64,000 nucleotides of DNA from Bifiguratus adelaidae (lineage: Eukaryota > Mucoromycota > Endogonomycetes > Endogonales). This document shows positions 21,874 through 33,271 of this stretch, piece after piece (the stretch's first letter is position 1; every line of letters begins with the position of its first letter). A model generated the notes under the pieces. The model did no database searches. It was not told the DNA's origin and saw only the letters and a program-made list of their open reading frames with translations. The position numbers and the translations under genes are program-made. The stretch is from contig MVBO01000040.1 of NCBI GenBank assembly GCA_002261195.1, positions 3,642 through 67,641 on the forward strand, read 5' to 3'.

Positions 21874-24800
21874 TCATGCCTGGAACTGGTCGTAGGAGGG
21901 ATGATGATAATTACTTCCAGGATGAATGAGAGGCGTCACAGGTTCACTGACGCCACTCTGTTGTCGTTGACGCTCGCTGCGTGACCAAGCTTCATTATAA
22001 GATAAAGATGTGGGCGATGGCCCGTTTTGTGCCGCGTCTTTATCGTAACCTGGCAGATTCGATAGATTGACGCAGTATTCCTCGTTGTTTGCTGAACGTG
22101 CATCACGATGTATGGTCGTGGTCGTGTCATCGTTTCCAATGACGGTCGTGTAGTCTTGGAAAGGCATAAAGTCGAATTGATCCGTGTCATTAGACGGGTC
22201 GATCGCATCAGGGCCATGATAGGTAAGGTCGCCCGTATCGTTGCCCTCGCCATTTGGGTAAGAGTTTGTGCGATAGCCGTCATTATTGAGGGATCGTGAG
22301 GGGTCATGTGAGGGTTGAGGAGACGAAGTGACTTGTGGCCAATATCGAGGCTGTGGATTTCCTTGTGGGGACGAGTAAGCCATGGTGTCTGAAACGGTGG
22401 AGGAAGTAGATAACATGGAGCCGTATCGACTGATAGAAGAACGTGGTGGAGATAGATGGTAGGGAGCCGACACGGATGGGCTGGAGTCAACATTGGAAAT
22501 TGAAAAATTAAAGGGAGTGGATGTATCGGTCGGCTGCGAAACCGAGGTTGAACGACTGCTGGCAGTGCTCGTGTTGCTTTCCTTATTCCGATAGTCCCAA
22601 TAACCACCCAGAGGAGGAAGTAGATTCACATTGGATGACTGTGGGTTGTTGGAATACACAAATTGGGATGGCGAGTTTGCGCGTTCATAGGAACCTGTGG
22701 TAGGTCGGTAGGTTGACGAGAAGGAAGTACTGTATGGTGAAGTGGAGGTATTCGCTTGCGATGTCGTCAGGCCGAGCAAGTGACGAGCCGCTGGATTCTG
22801 GATGTGGACTGCAAAGGGGTCGAATCAGTGATCGCCCGTGCAACTGACATATGCGCACATTTACCTTCAGTGGTTGACCGACGTGAATAAAGGGGCTGGT
22901 TACCGTTGAGTATTGACCTCAACTGACGATCCGCTGCCGCATTGCTATCAAAGGAAGATCCATTAAGTGGGTGGAAAGGTCCAGACGACGGTGAAAACCG
23001 ACTCGAATCCCTACCGGATGCAGATACGTAATTAAATGACGGAATGATTCGTAAAAGGCCAAAAGATACTTACCCTCCTCTAGACGATGGTACTTGTGCC
23101 CGGTCATGCTCCGCAGCCTTGTCTGCAATCGCTTCTGTCTTTACCGTGGCCGATGGCGGATGTTTGGCGGACCCATTGCCGGAAAGTGTGGCATGAATTT
23201 GGGCTTCCATATCATCCATGTCGTCTTCCTCATCACTCGATAGCGTCAAATCAATCACATCGGTCGTCTTTTGCCGCTTGTTACCGACATCACTCTCATT
23301 GGCGCTGCTGCCCGCATTGGGAACCTCCGTATCGCTTATATCGTCGCCTATCGTCATCACATCCACATTCCTGGAGAGTGCACCAGCGGGCGTCATGGCT
23401 TTTGTCGGAGTGCCTCGCTTGAGTGGCATGGGAGATCGACTGACCGGAGACGTGGCAGTTGATGGGACCGCGGATCCTGTCCATTCCCCGCCAGGACCAA
23501 CCGACACATTTTCTTGGCTTTCTGAGGTAAGTTCAATCATTTCGTTAAAGTAACCGTCAAAGACCAGTTCCTCCCACGACTTCATAACTCGGCTGCACAC
23601 CGGGCATGTCCATGTTGGCGTTTGCTCGTTCATTTGAAGAAAATTGTAAAGATCAAAGCATTGAATGTGCTGACAAAGCGCCGATCGGCTCGGTACGCGA
23701 ATCCGATTATGGCCAAGCTGGAAAGGAAACCGGCGGTCAGCAGGAAAATCCGAGCCATCGTCCTACAAGACATACCGGGCATTTTAATGAAATAGTACTC
23801 GAACCAACCACAATATCCGAGTCCTCATTTCTCGCGCGTACTAAACGAGAGCGTCAGGATAAGTAAGCAATCACGAAAATCTCAATTACAAGTGGACGAT
23901 GCTCACTTCGTTTCAACACGTCCTCTTTCGACACCAGGCGGCGTTCCTTAATCGTCTTTGCTACATCGTCAATCAAGTGCTTCTCCACGAGATAAATGGC
24001 AGCCAAATATTTCTACACGTACAGTAAGACCTGGAGCCTGCCATGGAAACGTCAAACGCTTTACCTTTGTTGTATTCGCATACACCAATTCCACGCGGTT
24101 ACCGGTATGGGCAAGACGGCACAGTCGCGTAATGTCAGGCGGGTTAACGGTGCCCGGCTTGTTTTTAAGACCTCGAAGGTTCTGCAACAACCCGGTCAGC
24201 GAAAAGTTGCGCAACAAAGCTCGAAAGCGCTTACCGAGGTGACAAATCCACCATTCACCTTGAGTTCACTCACTTGCGGAAACTCAAGGAGCGCAGGCTC
24301 AGGCTTTTCTCCAGCTCTGCCAACCGTCTGCGCCATATTATCGATGCTTGAACAGAAGAAGCGTAGTTGACGAATAGGAGGGGAGGATTTATGTGAAAGT
24401 TGAGCAATTTGAGCATCGTTGAGTATCACGTCAAAGGTCACCGAGTACCGTGTCTCTCGAGCCTCTGTCATGTGCGCAAACAATAGGTCAGAACCGCTGA
24501 GCTGCGGCAAGAGCGGAAAGCACCGTCAAACTCACCTTCACACCGCTTCGGTTGTCCGATGCGTTCGATAATGGTCCAAAAGGGACTCGGTCGATATTGA
24601 ATGTCATTCTGCCAAGCCAACATGGACTTGTAGGACGGTGGAGGAAGCCCCCGCGCAATATGACTGGCATCACTGGTTCGATCGTCAGCATTTGGCCATC
24701 GGACCTGCGCCAAACCACTTACTTTACCGCACTCACAGCCACCGCAACCGCATTCAGTGGGCCGGCATTGCCTGCTTGTAGCTGCTGCGATATAAACTTT

Positions 24801-24994
24801 TGAACAGCATCGAGCAGCACTTGCTTGGTCTGCGATAACCGAATGTTGGCCTTGAACTCTTGGTTCAGCTGTTTGATTATGGGTTTGAGGTTTTGTAATG
24901 TCAGCTGCGGCAACGCCCGCAAAGCGTTCTACCATCGTGCTTGTCAGTTACACCGTCTATACACCAGTGAGCTTACCCTCTGTAACTCATCCAT
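21874..24994 (-). CDS. PIAS/Siz-type SUMO E3 ligase
   Basis: Ten exons: 24994-24977, 24928-24723, 24672-24536, 24464-24235, 24181-24065, 24012-23907, 23840-23776, 23717-23074, 23010-22865 and 22808-21874, giving 867 aa. SAP domain (about 7-45, LTLQNLKPIIKQLNQ), PINIT domain (ARETRYSVTFDV.. through NLRGLKNKPGTVNPPDIT and RVELVYANTTKKYL), then SP-RING with Cys308, His310, Cys313, Cys331 and Cys334 (QHIQCFDLYNF, WTCPVC). A SUMO-interacting motif VIDLTLSSDEED lies near residue 450. The last 360 residues are Ser/Thr/Asn/Pro-rich and disordered-looking. Known role: promotes SUMO transfer from Ubc9 to nuclear substrates. The start codon is 45 bp from that of MED7 on the other strand. Confidence 0.93.
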
Positions 24995-25039
24995 GCCTCC
25001 ACATGTAAGAAAAAGCCCACGCGCACAATATTACGCGCC

Positions 25040-26010
25040 ATGGCTAAACATGGGAGTTCATGGCCAGAGCCACCGTTCTACTACAAGCGATATACAGCAC
25101 ACAATGTCAGTTTATTAGAGCAGTGGAAGGGTGGCAAGTCGGCACCTCCCAAGATCAAGGCTGCTGAGCTTGAACATGTGCAGGAAGGGGACGGAGAGAA
25201 AGTGGTGGTCAAGGAGGTGGACTTGCCCGTCCATATCCTTGAACCGCCCAAGCCAACGTTTGAGGATGGATCCTATTCGCTCTTCAACCAGACATGGCAG
25301 GTAAGCCAAAGGAGGTGCTGCCGTGGTTGGTGTGCGTTGCTGAATACTTGGCTAGATTGAGGACAAACTGCCATCGCTGTCAGAGATGGATGTGGAGCAA
25401 CTTTACCCCGATGGACCCATTGACCGGATCAAAGAACTCAAGAAACTCAACCATTCCCTCGTCATCAACTATCTACAATTGCTCGACCTCTTGGTCAAGA
25501 ACCCGCAACAGGTAAGACCAAGGTCACTAGTGAATGCGTCGATGTGGGGATGTTCATGCCTTGCTTGCCTAGTTCGACACCAAGGTTCAACATCTGCGAA
25601 CCATTTTCATCAACATGCACCATCTCATTAACGAATACCGGCCGCATCAAGTGAGTAGAATGGAGAGTGGCTGATCCCCGAACTAAACCGATTTGGGCTA
25701 TAGGCCAGAGAGATCCTCATCCTTTTGATGCAACAACAGGTAGAACGGAAACGCAAGGCGACCGAACAACTCGAAGCGTATGTATACACATATTTACCAT
25801 TGTCCGTCGATTAGCTCACACTGTCATCATTGTAGGAAATGTCGGGACATGACCGATCAATTGGCTGCCCTGAAGACTACCCTGCAGACACAACTCTCAG
25901 ACATTCCCATGTTCACTGAACAAACCTCTGCTACAACTCCCATGATTCTCGATGGTCCAGATGGAAAAGCAGAACAAAAGCTGGTTGATCTCGTTGACGA
26001 GATTGATTGA
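25040..26010 (+). CDS. MED7: Mediator complex subunit 7
   Basis: Exons 25040-25300, 25356-25511, 25573-25650, 25704-25777 and 25836-26010 give 247 aa. Signatures are [12 protein letters not shown] near the N-terminus, [16 protein letters not shown], the block [18 protein letters not shown], then [22 protein letters not shown] and a coiled coil ([45 protein letters not shown]). Known role: MED7 pairs with MED21 to form the hinge of the Mediator middle module, linking activators to RNA polymerase II in the nucleus. All five exons join in frame. Confidence 0.95.
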
Positions 26011-26092
26011 GTGCGCATACCCTATGCTCACCATTGTCTATATCCTCTAATGTACAAATAGTATCATATACAATCCAGGGTAATCCCACACT

Positions 26093-26869
26093 CTACTGAT
26101 CATTTTCCTTTTTCCGACGACAAATGACATAATATGTGGTGCCCAGATGCCATCGACGCACATATTCCACCTCCAAGACCTGCTTAACCTCCTCATCCGC
26201 CAACATGGCCAACATGTCTCTATTCCACCAACACCCCCACTTCTGCACATGTTGTTGAGCGTGCGAATCCAACATTCGATTCAACCAGTCATAATGCGAT
26301 CGACCATGTTCCAACAAGACCAATCGAGCCTCCGGTTTCAATTGTTTGGCCAAATGCACCAGAACCGTCGTGGGCGATGTACAGGAGCATAACCCAAAGG
26401 TATCCACAATCGTATCATACTGTTCACCATCCACCAATGTCTCGGCATCCATCACCTTGAACAAGACGGGCACCTCTTTGAATCGTTCTGCATACCGTTG
26501 CCATGTCTGTTTCGCCTGATCCAGCATAACGGGTGATTTGTCGGACAAGGTGAGGGAGGTGATCATGGAAGGTCTATAGTAGGGGAGATTGCGTCCCGTC
26601 CCCGTCGATACTTCCAACACGTCTCCCCTAGCATATTTACCCATCATGTACCGTCGAAGCAATCCAATCCCTAACCACCTCTCGTCCTTGCCTATCCGTG
26701 CATCGTAATCGGACGCAATGCTATTCCATGTGCTGCAAGTGTCATGAGTTGCGGGATCCACTTGAAGCGTAGGTTCTGCGGCTGCTGGTTTCCGTAGATA
26801 TGTATAGGTGGCATAACTCACCCCTACATAAACCAGTGTTCCTCCCACCAACACCAGTCGTCGTGACAT
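26093..26869 (-). CDS. OMS1-like membrane-anchored methyltransferase
   Basis: One exon of 258 aa, intronless. An N-terminal hydrophobic segment (LVLVGGTLVYVGVSYATYTYL) precedes a class I SAM-dependent methyltransferase fold: DVLEVSTGTGRNLPYY (motif I), LTLSDKSPVML, VLFKVMDAETL, DTFGLCSC and LVLLEHGRSHYDWLNRMLD. The WGCWWNRDM stretch and the general order match the mitochondrial inner-membrane Oms1/METTL7-like group. In yeast Oms1 is a suppressor of oxa1 mutations linked to respiratory complex assembly. Mitochondrial location is inferred from the basic N-terminus plus membrane segment. Confidence 0.88.
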   Translation of the reverse strand: MSRRLVLVGGTLVYVGVSYATYTYLRKPAAAEPTLQVDPATHDTCSTWNSIASDYDARIGKDERWLGIGLLRRYMMGKYARGDVLEVSTGTGRNLPYYRPSMITSLTLSDKSPVMLDQAKQTWQRYAERFKEVPVLFKVMDAETLVDGEQYDTIVDTFGLCSCTSPTTVLVHLAKQLKPEARLVLLEHGRSHYDWLNRMLDSHAQQHVQKWGCWWNRDMLAMLADEEVKQVLEVEYVRRWHLGTTYYVICRRKKENDQ

Positions 26870-26926
26870 CTCTCCTAATGTGGAAATCGGGGCTCATTTC
26901 CTTCCCACTTAAAAAACAAGACTCCA

Positions 26927-26946
26927 ATTCATTCATTCATTCATTC
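26927..26946. repeat. (ATTC)5 microsatellite
   Basis: Five perfect ATTC units, about 60 bp upstream of the OMS1-like start. Confidence 0.85.
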
Positions 26947-27274
26947 ACGGGCGGCAGCGAGCGAGAAGTAGGACAGAGTGCATTGATGTCACTCCAGAGT
27001 TCTGCAGTCATCATCAGATGATGGGGGAGGTGGTTACAAGTGAGTGAGGTGAGGTGACTTCACTCACTCAGCCTATTCTTCACATCGAGTGGACTCTCTC
27101 ATGTCCTCTATAGAGATAGATCTATGCGTACTCCCATGATCACTTCCATCTTCTGCACATCATTACACACACCGTGTGTCGGTGTCTCTTCCTCACCATC
27201 CACTCATTGTCTCCACGTGCCACAAAAAGATTTTTTGCCGCGGGCGAGATTTCATTTGATAAGGTGGAAGAGGC

Positions 27275-27385
27275 CCATTTCTCTCACTCTCTCTCTTTCT
27301 GTTGCTCTTGCTTGCTCTCCCCCTCGCCAACGTACGCTCTCGCTCTCACTCTCACTCTCTCACTCTCTCACTCTCTTACTCTTGG
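27275..27385 (+). repeat. CT-rich pyrimidine tract (CTCACT/CTCT)
   Basis: About 110 bp made almost only of CTCTCACT-type units ends about 37 bp before the ATG at 27422. It is probably part of the promoter or 5' leader. Confidence 0.7.
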
Positions 27386-27421
27386 GGATACCTGGAGGAA
27401 AATTTCGAGAGAATAGACACC

Positions 27422-28615
27422 ATGACCACACGACCTACGGTGGTGAGACGTTCAAGCGGTCTCGAGGGAGGGTTGATCTTTGTGACGGGAGCAGATGGTG
27501 AAAAGGGGTTTCAGATTGCGATGGCTCTCTTGTCGATGCGTCAACAGTATGGCCGATTGCGAGTGTTTGATATTCTGGCGGCGGTGAATCGGAGGGATTC
27601 AGACAGGGCAATGCATTTGGTGGCTTTGGGAGCACGGGTTGTGGTGGTGAATCCTCTGACGGACAAGGAGGGTGTAGAGGCTGCGTTGCAGGATGTGATC
27701 AAGCTGTGCTTGGTCATTGATCCCCTTGGTGATGATATCAAGCGAGCGGAAACGTTCCAGTATGGTCAAAGGCAAGTGGCAACAACCGAGCCGGTCGGCC
27801 GTGTATGCTCGTGTTTATTGAAGATGGATGGATTGATTAGATATGCGGATGCGGCCAACAAGGCTGGAGTGCGACATGTCTTGTTCTTGACGACTTCCTC
27901 GATGCATGACCCCAAGACACCCCCCACGACTCCCTCGGGTGGGGACACGGAGTCAATGGGCTCCTATCGCATACAATTCCTCATGTTGGAAGCCTATTTG
28001 GCACAGCAGTTTCCACCCCAGTCCTTGACCCTATTGCGCCACCCCGGTATACTCTATCAGCATCTCTTGTATTTCTCATCGCACGTCAAGTCGCACAACG
28101 CCATTCCCATGCCCTTTACCCATAATAACGTCACGATCGAAACGTCCAACCTCTCAGATATCGCCACGGCCGCCGCCTTTATCCTGGTAGCCCCCAAAAG
28201 CGCCCATGGCGGCAAGTCGTTCAAGATCACCTCTCCACGCCTCTATACCCTGGAAGAATTAGAACAACGGGCCAGTGATGGCTTGGGCCGTGGCATCACG
28301 GTCGAAAATATCCAACCTCAGTCGCTTCGAACCCTCTTGTACAATGTCCTCTTGGAGCAACCAGGACACATTGACGACAAGGTCACCTATCTCCTCGAGC
28401 TTTGGGGTCTCCAAGAACGGTTAGCTGCGCCACCCTCGCCTCCGCTGCCATCAGGTCGTCTCTCGACCCGGGTCGAAAGCACACGCGATCTGGAATTGCT
28501 CACTGGCAAAAGTGGCGTCGAAGTCCGCGACTGGTTCCGCGAGATGCGTCACGTCTTTATACCCGACCTTTTGATCCAACCGCTCGTGCCTGGACAGACG
28601 GTTGAACATCCCTAA
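27422..28615 (+). CDS. NmrA-like NAD(P)-binding Rossmann protein
   Basis: Preferred model: exons 27422-27771 and 27841-28615, 374 aa. The N-terminus has a Rossmann motif (LIFVTGADGEKGFQIAMAL), followed by NPLTDKEGVEAAL, ADAANKAGVRHVLFLTTSS and TLLRHPGILYQ, the layout of NmrA/atypical short-chain dehydrogenases that sense or use NAD(P). The proposed 69-nt intron begins GCAAGT and ends TTAG; its removal gives QYGQRYADAANKAGV, whereas retention adds 23 extra residues in frame, including CSCLLK. The intron is therefore probable but not proven. The C-terminal part contains a regulatory-type extension without a known motif. Confidence 0.75.
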   Translation: MTTRPTVVRRSSGLEGGLIFVTGADGEKGFQIAMALLSMRQQYGRLRVFDILAAVNRRDSDRAMHLVALGARVVVVNPLTDKEGVEAALQDVIKLCLVIDPLGDDIKRAETFQYGQRQVATTEPVGRVCSCLLKMDGLIRYADAANKAGVRHVLFLTTSSMHDPKTPPTTPSGGDTESMGSYRIQFLMLEAYLAQQFPPQSLTLLRHPGILYQHLLYFSSHVKSHNAIPMPFTHNNVTIETSNLSDIATAAAFILVAPKSAHGGKSFKITSPRLYTLEELEQRASDGLGRGITVENIQPQSLRTLLYNVLLEQPGHIDDKVTYLLELWGLQERLAAPPSPPLPSGRLSTRVESTRDLELLTGKSGVEVRDWFREMRHVFIPDLLIQPLVPGQTVEHP

Positions 28616-29004
28616 GGGATTAGGGACTGTGTGAATACCTCCCTCCCCTCACACACACACGCACTCTCTCCTCTCTAATCATCATCATCCTTGTACATGA
28701 CCTGTCTATATCCAAGTGTACCTACTGCTTTAGCTTTATCCCCTGTCTGTGTCTCTAGCGTCTCCCATACACCTTGCATTTTCCATTTCATTCACATCCA
28801 CTCCCTCTTGTTCCTCATCTATATGACCCCTGGCCTAGTCCCTCTCTATTCCGTCCTTTCACTGCTTTATATATCGCATGCCATGGCCATTGACTGTGCC
28901 GGATGACATTGGATCGCTGCCTTTGGCTTTGTCGAAGCCCCCAAATCTCGTAAAAATCAAATCTACCGAAAAATTCGCCTTTTCGGTTTCAAGGCAACGC
29001 GACC
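28616..29004. other. Intergenic, no supported gene
   Basis: About 390 bp between two plus-strand genes, with CA and CT microsatellite-like runs near 28648-28680. Probably promoter of CFD1. Confidence 0.45.
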
Positions 29005-29917
29005 ATGACCGACGAGAGGATTGACCCGATCCAAGCACGCTTTAAACGCATTCGCCACGTCATCCTTGTTCTCTCGGGTAAAGGCGGCGTCGGCAAATCC
29101 TCTATCACGACGCAACTTGCCCTCTCCCTCTCTTCATCCCACAAAGTCGGCATTCTCGACATTGATCTCACCGGACCCTCCATGCCGCGCATGTTGGGGT
29201 TGGATGGGCAAGGTGTCCATCAAGCGTCCAATGGGTGGGTTCCTGTTCGTGGACCCCAGGGTATAGAGTGCATGTCCATCGGCTTTCTCTTGCAAAACAA
29301 GAATGATTCCGTCGTGTGGCGAGGTCCCAAAAAGAATGGTAGGTGTGCGAAGGTTTAGGTTTGGGGGGCCGCGGATAGAACTGACGACGGTGTAGCGATG
29401 ATTAAGCAGTTTTTGGCGGATGTCGAGTGGGGTGACCTGGACGTCTTGTTGGTCGATACGCCTCCAGGGACCTCTGACGAACATTTGGCGATCACAGAAT
29501 ACTTACGGGGCGTGCATCCTCACGCTGTTTTGGTGACTACGCCTCAAGGTGTAGCCTTGGCGGATGTACGCAAGGAACTGAGTTTTTGTAGAAAGCTAAA
29601 GATTCCCGTTCTCGGTGTGGTGGAGAACATGAGTGGATTTGTGTGTTCTCATTGTACGGTGGGTGCCTGGATTTGGCCATATTATTGTCCTGACGATGGC
29701 CTAGGAATGTACGCATGTCTTTTCGACGGGTGGTGGTGAAGCCATGGCTGCCGAATTTGGCGTACCCTTTCTCGGTCGGGTCCCAATCGACCCACAATTC
29801 ACGGTGAGCGTTGAAAGCCAGGGTAAGGACGCCTATGCAAATGTGTTTGAACAATCCAATCTGTATCCCATCTTTCGAGATATGTGTACGAAGCTTGCTT
29901 CCCATATTGACGCCTAG
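29005..29917 (+). CDS. CFD1: Cytosolic Fe-S scaffold NTPase CFD1/NUBP2
   Basis: Exons 29005-29338, 29396-29658 and 29705-29917 give 269 aa. Mrp/Nbp35 family features: deviant Walker [11 protein letters not shown] (24-33), [41 protein letters not shown], and the Fe-S-bridging FVCSHC (CxxC). The short N-terminus without a four-Cys cluster identifies it as CFD1 rather than NBP35. Known role: heterotetramer with NBP35 assembles 4Fe-4S clusters for cytosolic and nuclear proteins. Its partner NBP35 lies at 43264-44448 in this window. Confidence 0.95.
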
Positions 29918-29982
29918 AGCGTAGTGTACAACCGCATGTTTAAGAGTGTATAATGTACAATAGAGCGTTTTATACATGGCAT

Positions 29983-31761
29983 CTAACCTTCCACGATCCG
30001 TTTCACATTAAAGCACAAACACACGAGCATGACGAGGCAGCCGTAGGTGGCCAAGTAGACGCTGACGACCTTGCGCCAGGTCCAGGGATCGCTTTCGTGG
30101 AGCTTGTAGTAAAAGAGTCCTGGGAGGATGAAGGAAATGATGGTGGATCCTGTGGAACCTACGAACGACAGCACCTGTTGTGGACGGAAAAATAAAAGCC
30201 ATTGAGTTCATGATGCACGACTCTCATACACACGGATACCTACCAAGTCCAGTCGGGTTACAGTGATGGCTAGGGCGTAGCTCGCCGCGAGGATTCCGGT
30301 CGTCATAACAACGTATTTAAAGGGCGAAGGTTCCGTTGGGGTCGACTGTCCGGAATGCTGCCTTTTAGGGGACCGGGAGCGAGAGCGACTTCCATCGTGG
30401 TGACTGGAGGATCGTCGGTGATGATGGTGGCGCGTGTGAGGTGGGGCTGGCTTGTGAGGTCGCCAGGAGAGGACTTTATCTAGCGAGTTGCGGCAAGGAT
30501 GGGCCTGCAATGGGTAAGAAAAGAGCACCAGGATGACGATGGCAAGTCGTCCGCCATCGACAAACAAGGTTGCTGGGTCTGCAGAAGGAAAGAGTGAAAG
30601 ATATGAGTATAGCTGTATGCAAAATACCCTACATGGCACTCACATTCAAGTATGATGTTGGGCTGCACAAGTTTGCCAAATTGAAGGTAGCCCAAGACGC
30701 CAATCATTTCATAAATGGCAGTCGCTGATCCAATGGATGTGGAAATCACAGAATTGATTTGAACTTGGGCATTGTCCTTCAACTCGTTGTAGACGGTAAA
30801 GATCTAGAACAGGACCGGTCAATTCTCATTGTGGATTGCCACCTGACCCTCACTTACGTTCTGATGGCACGTAAACGCAAATACAAACACGGGAAGACTG
30901 GTAAAGAAGCGCGTGGAGATGGACACATATTCTACGGTAGGATGGGGAATCTCTGGTACGCCGTTTACCGGATACACCGCATGCCAGATGACGATGCATG
31001 AAAGGTAAAAGACTGCAAAGAGAGCAATGACCGAGGTATACCGCAACGAATCGAGACGTCGTAAAAAGGACAAGGGCGCAATAAAAGCCACCATGGATAA
31101 GGTGATCCAAAATCTCCTGCTCACAAAGACGGGCATGTACTCGTCACTGATACCGAAAAAGCTCGTCATAAACTCGGGCATGAGATCGCCAATGATGATG
31201 AGGTAGGAAATGGACACTCCAAAGCACTTGATGGCAATCGCAAGGTCAAAAAAGACACCGGCATGCGGCCACGTAATTTGAGAACAGGCGAAAAAGGATG
31301 CGCTGCGGGGAGGATGGGTTCTGCGCGCACAGAGGGAAAGTAGATACAAGCCCAAGCCAGACGCAAGTCCCGAATAGACAATCAGGCATATTCCAGGTAT
31401 CAGGCCAACCGAAGCAATGGCCGAAGGCTATACAGCATGTTAGCATGGATATCTCTCGCTTACTGACACGGGAAACAAGGTCAAGGCCGATCTTGTGCTC
31501 GAGACCATTCTAGGGCCCGAAACCACTTCCAGCGTTTGCACTTACCATGGCCAACATGCCTGTACCCAAAATGGTGTTGGCGAGGTTGATGGCGCAACTC
31601 GAAAAGGACGCTTGGCCTTCTTGGTCAGGCTTGCCCTTATCATCGGGATTGGCTCGAATGGCAGAGTAATTGTTGGAGCTCTCCGGCAATAAAGGCGTAC
31701 GCTCCGAAGACTGATCCCTCGGGAGCGTACCCAGGTTGTCTTCAGGTGTTTTCGGCAGCAT
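29983..31761 (-). CDS. Vacuolar-type amino acid transporter (AVT/SLC38-like)
   Basis: Exons 31761-31546, 31427-30858, 30803-30644, 30578-30244 and 30174-29983 give 490 aa. A hydrophilic, acidic N-terminus ends in ERTPLLPES (dileucine-like), followed by the family signature ASFSSCAINLANTILGTGML split before PSAIASVGLIPG. About eleven hydrophobic segments follow. A His/Arg/Ser-rich cytosolic loop (residues near 330-375, RHHHHRRSSSHH and RSRSRS) interrupts the last third. Known family role: proton-coupled export or import of amino acids at vacuole/lysosome membranes. Substrate not determined. Arranged tail-to-tail with CFD1, 65 bp apart. Confidence 0.92.
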
Positions 31762-32245
31762 CAGACTGAAAGAGCGAGAATGACGTCCGCCGACAGAGAG
31801 AGGAATGGGAGAGGAAAATTTAATGAATTGAAATTATGTAAATCTGGTGAGTAAAAATGTGTGACGTCGATCATTTTCGTCTGTCTTTCTTCGCGCACCA
31901 AGGTAAGTGTCATTGGTGTCAAAGGGAGAGAGGAAAGAGGAGAGAGATTGCACTCAGGACAGAGACAATTTGTGTTGGAGACAAAAAGAAAAGAAGGAGA
32001 AAAGAGCAAAAGAGAAAAGACTCACAAAAGATACTATAGAAAAGCAAAAGAGCAAAAGAGAAAAAGAATACAGATTCGAGTCAAAAGCCCAACAGTCTCC
32101 TGTTCACTGCGTTTGATTTTGGTACGTATATTGACGCTTTATCTATGCAGGTGCCATGCCTCGAATGATGCTTGGGTTCTTGTGTGCCACATTCGACATG
32201 TCAACAACGCCCAACTGACAACTCTTTCAGTCATAGTTGTCCATC
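31762..32245. other. Divergent promoter with purine tract
   Basis: 484 bp between the transporter (minus) and Pab2 (plus) starts. Positions about 31917-32078 on the plus strand are dominated by AG-rich runs (for example gggagagaggaaagaggaga). No gene is supported. Confidence 0.5.
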
Positions 32246-33101
32246 ATGTCTGATACTGCGAACGGTAGCTCGACTACAAAGGAGCCTGAAACTAGACCTG
32301 ACGTCAGCGGTGTTGATGGAGATGCTACGGACAAGGTAGGCGGTATATAACGAGAACATGTGTCGCCAAGAGGCAATGCACTCAAATGTACAATGTTTAG
32401 GAACTTGAGGCCATGAAGGCTCGTGTGAAGGAGATGGAGGAGGAAGCCGCAAAATTGCGTGAGATGCAGGCTCAGGTCGAAAAAGAGATGAACCTGACCG
32501 AGGAGGGTAAGTCGGCCTGAGGCGATGAGGATGTTATTGCAATGACTAACAGCGTCTTATCAGACAAAGAAGCCGTGGACGCTCGATCCGTCTATGTAGG
32601 CAATGTCGATTATTCGGCTACGCCAGAGGTACGACCCATAACTGTAACATTTGGCGAGCTTCTGTCTAATCAACGACCTTTGTACAGGAATTGCAAGCTC
32701 ATTTCCAATCTGCTGGTACAATCAATCGAGTGACAATTCTATGCGATAAATGGACCGGTCATCCTAAAGGGTAAGTCTTTGCCAATTTCGCTTTTCCATC
32801 GGCTCATGCTTCCTGCCTCAACAGATTTGCCTACGTTGAATTTGCGGAACCCGATTTGGTTGCAAATGCCATGGCGCTTAATGAATCGCTTTTCCATGGA
32901 CGCCAGATCAAGGTCACGCCAAAGCGGACCAATGTCCCCGGTATGTCGCGGGGAAGAGGACGGGGACGTGGTGGCTACCGTGGTGGCTACTACGGTTACA
33001 ATCCCTATGGTTTCCGCCCACGTGGAAGGTAAGTCGGTCATGAATTGTTGATGCATTGACTGACTATCATTTACCATAGGGGCCGATACCGAGGATATTA
33101 G
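32246..33101 (+). CDS. PAB2: Nuclear poly(A)-binding protein (PABPN1/Pab2)
   Basis: Exons 32246-32335, 32401-32506, 32564-32628, 32688-32770, 32825-33028 and 33080-33101 give 189 aa. A short acidic N-terminus is followed by a coiled coil (about 31-66, [19 protein letters not shown]), one RRM (about 76-152; [26 protein letters not shown]) and an RGG/Tyr tail ([20 protein letters not shown]). This order is diagnostic of PABPN1/Pab2. Known role: binds nascent poly(A) tails in the nucleus, controls tail length and, in fission yeast, exosome-mediated RNA decay. The Arg-Gly tail is a probable methylation target. Confidence 0.95.
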
Positions 33102-33271
33102 AATATTTCTCGAAAGACAAGGCGTTGTATAGAAGAAACTCAAAACATTGTCACATTTGCTTACTATTGCGGCTCTTCTTAAACAAAGTATATAAAACGT
33201 GTAAAGCAAATTGTCTCTTTTGCGAAAACGCGGCAACTTTATTTGACAGTATGCTTTTACAAGAGAGAGAA

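Larger units (their letters stand above)
26870..27421. other. Divergent promoter with simple repeats
   Basis: 552 bp between the methyltransferase gene (minus) and the NmrA-like gene (plus). It contains five ATTC units and a long pyrimidine tract next to the downstream start. No gene is supported. Confidence 0.5.

Noticed and set aside
21936-22607. 223-codon minus-strand frame
   Set aside because: It is an alternative frame of the last, low-complexity exon of the SUMO ligase; the chosen frame joins upstream SP-RING exons with correct phase.
23087-23553. Plus-strand Ser-rich frames antisense to the SUMO ligase
   Set aside because: They are antisense readings of the acidic/Ser-rich exon and lack any domain.
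30244-30244. Possible U12-type donor (GTATCC) near the transporter exon 4 end
   Set aside because: The regular GTAGGT donor keeps frame, and no TCCTTAAC branch site precedes the acceptor.
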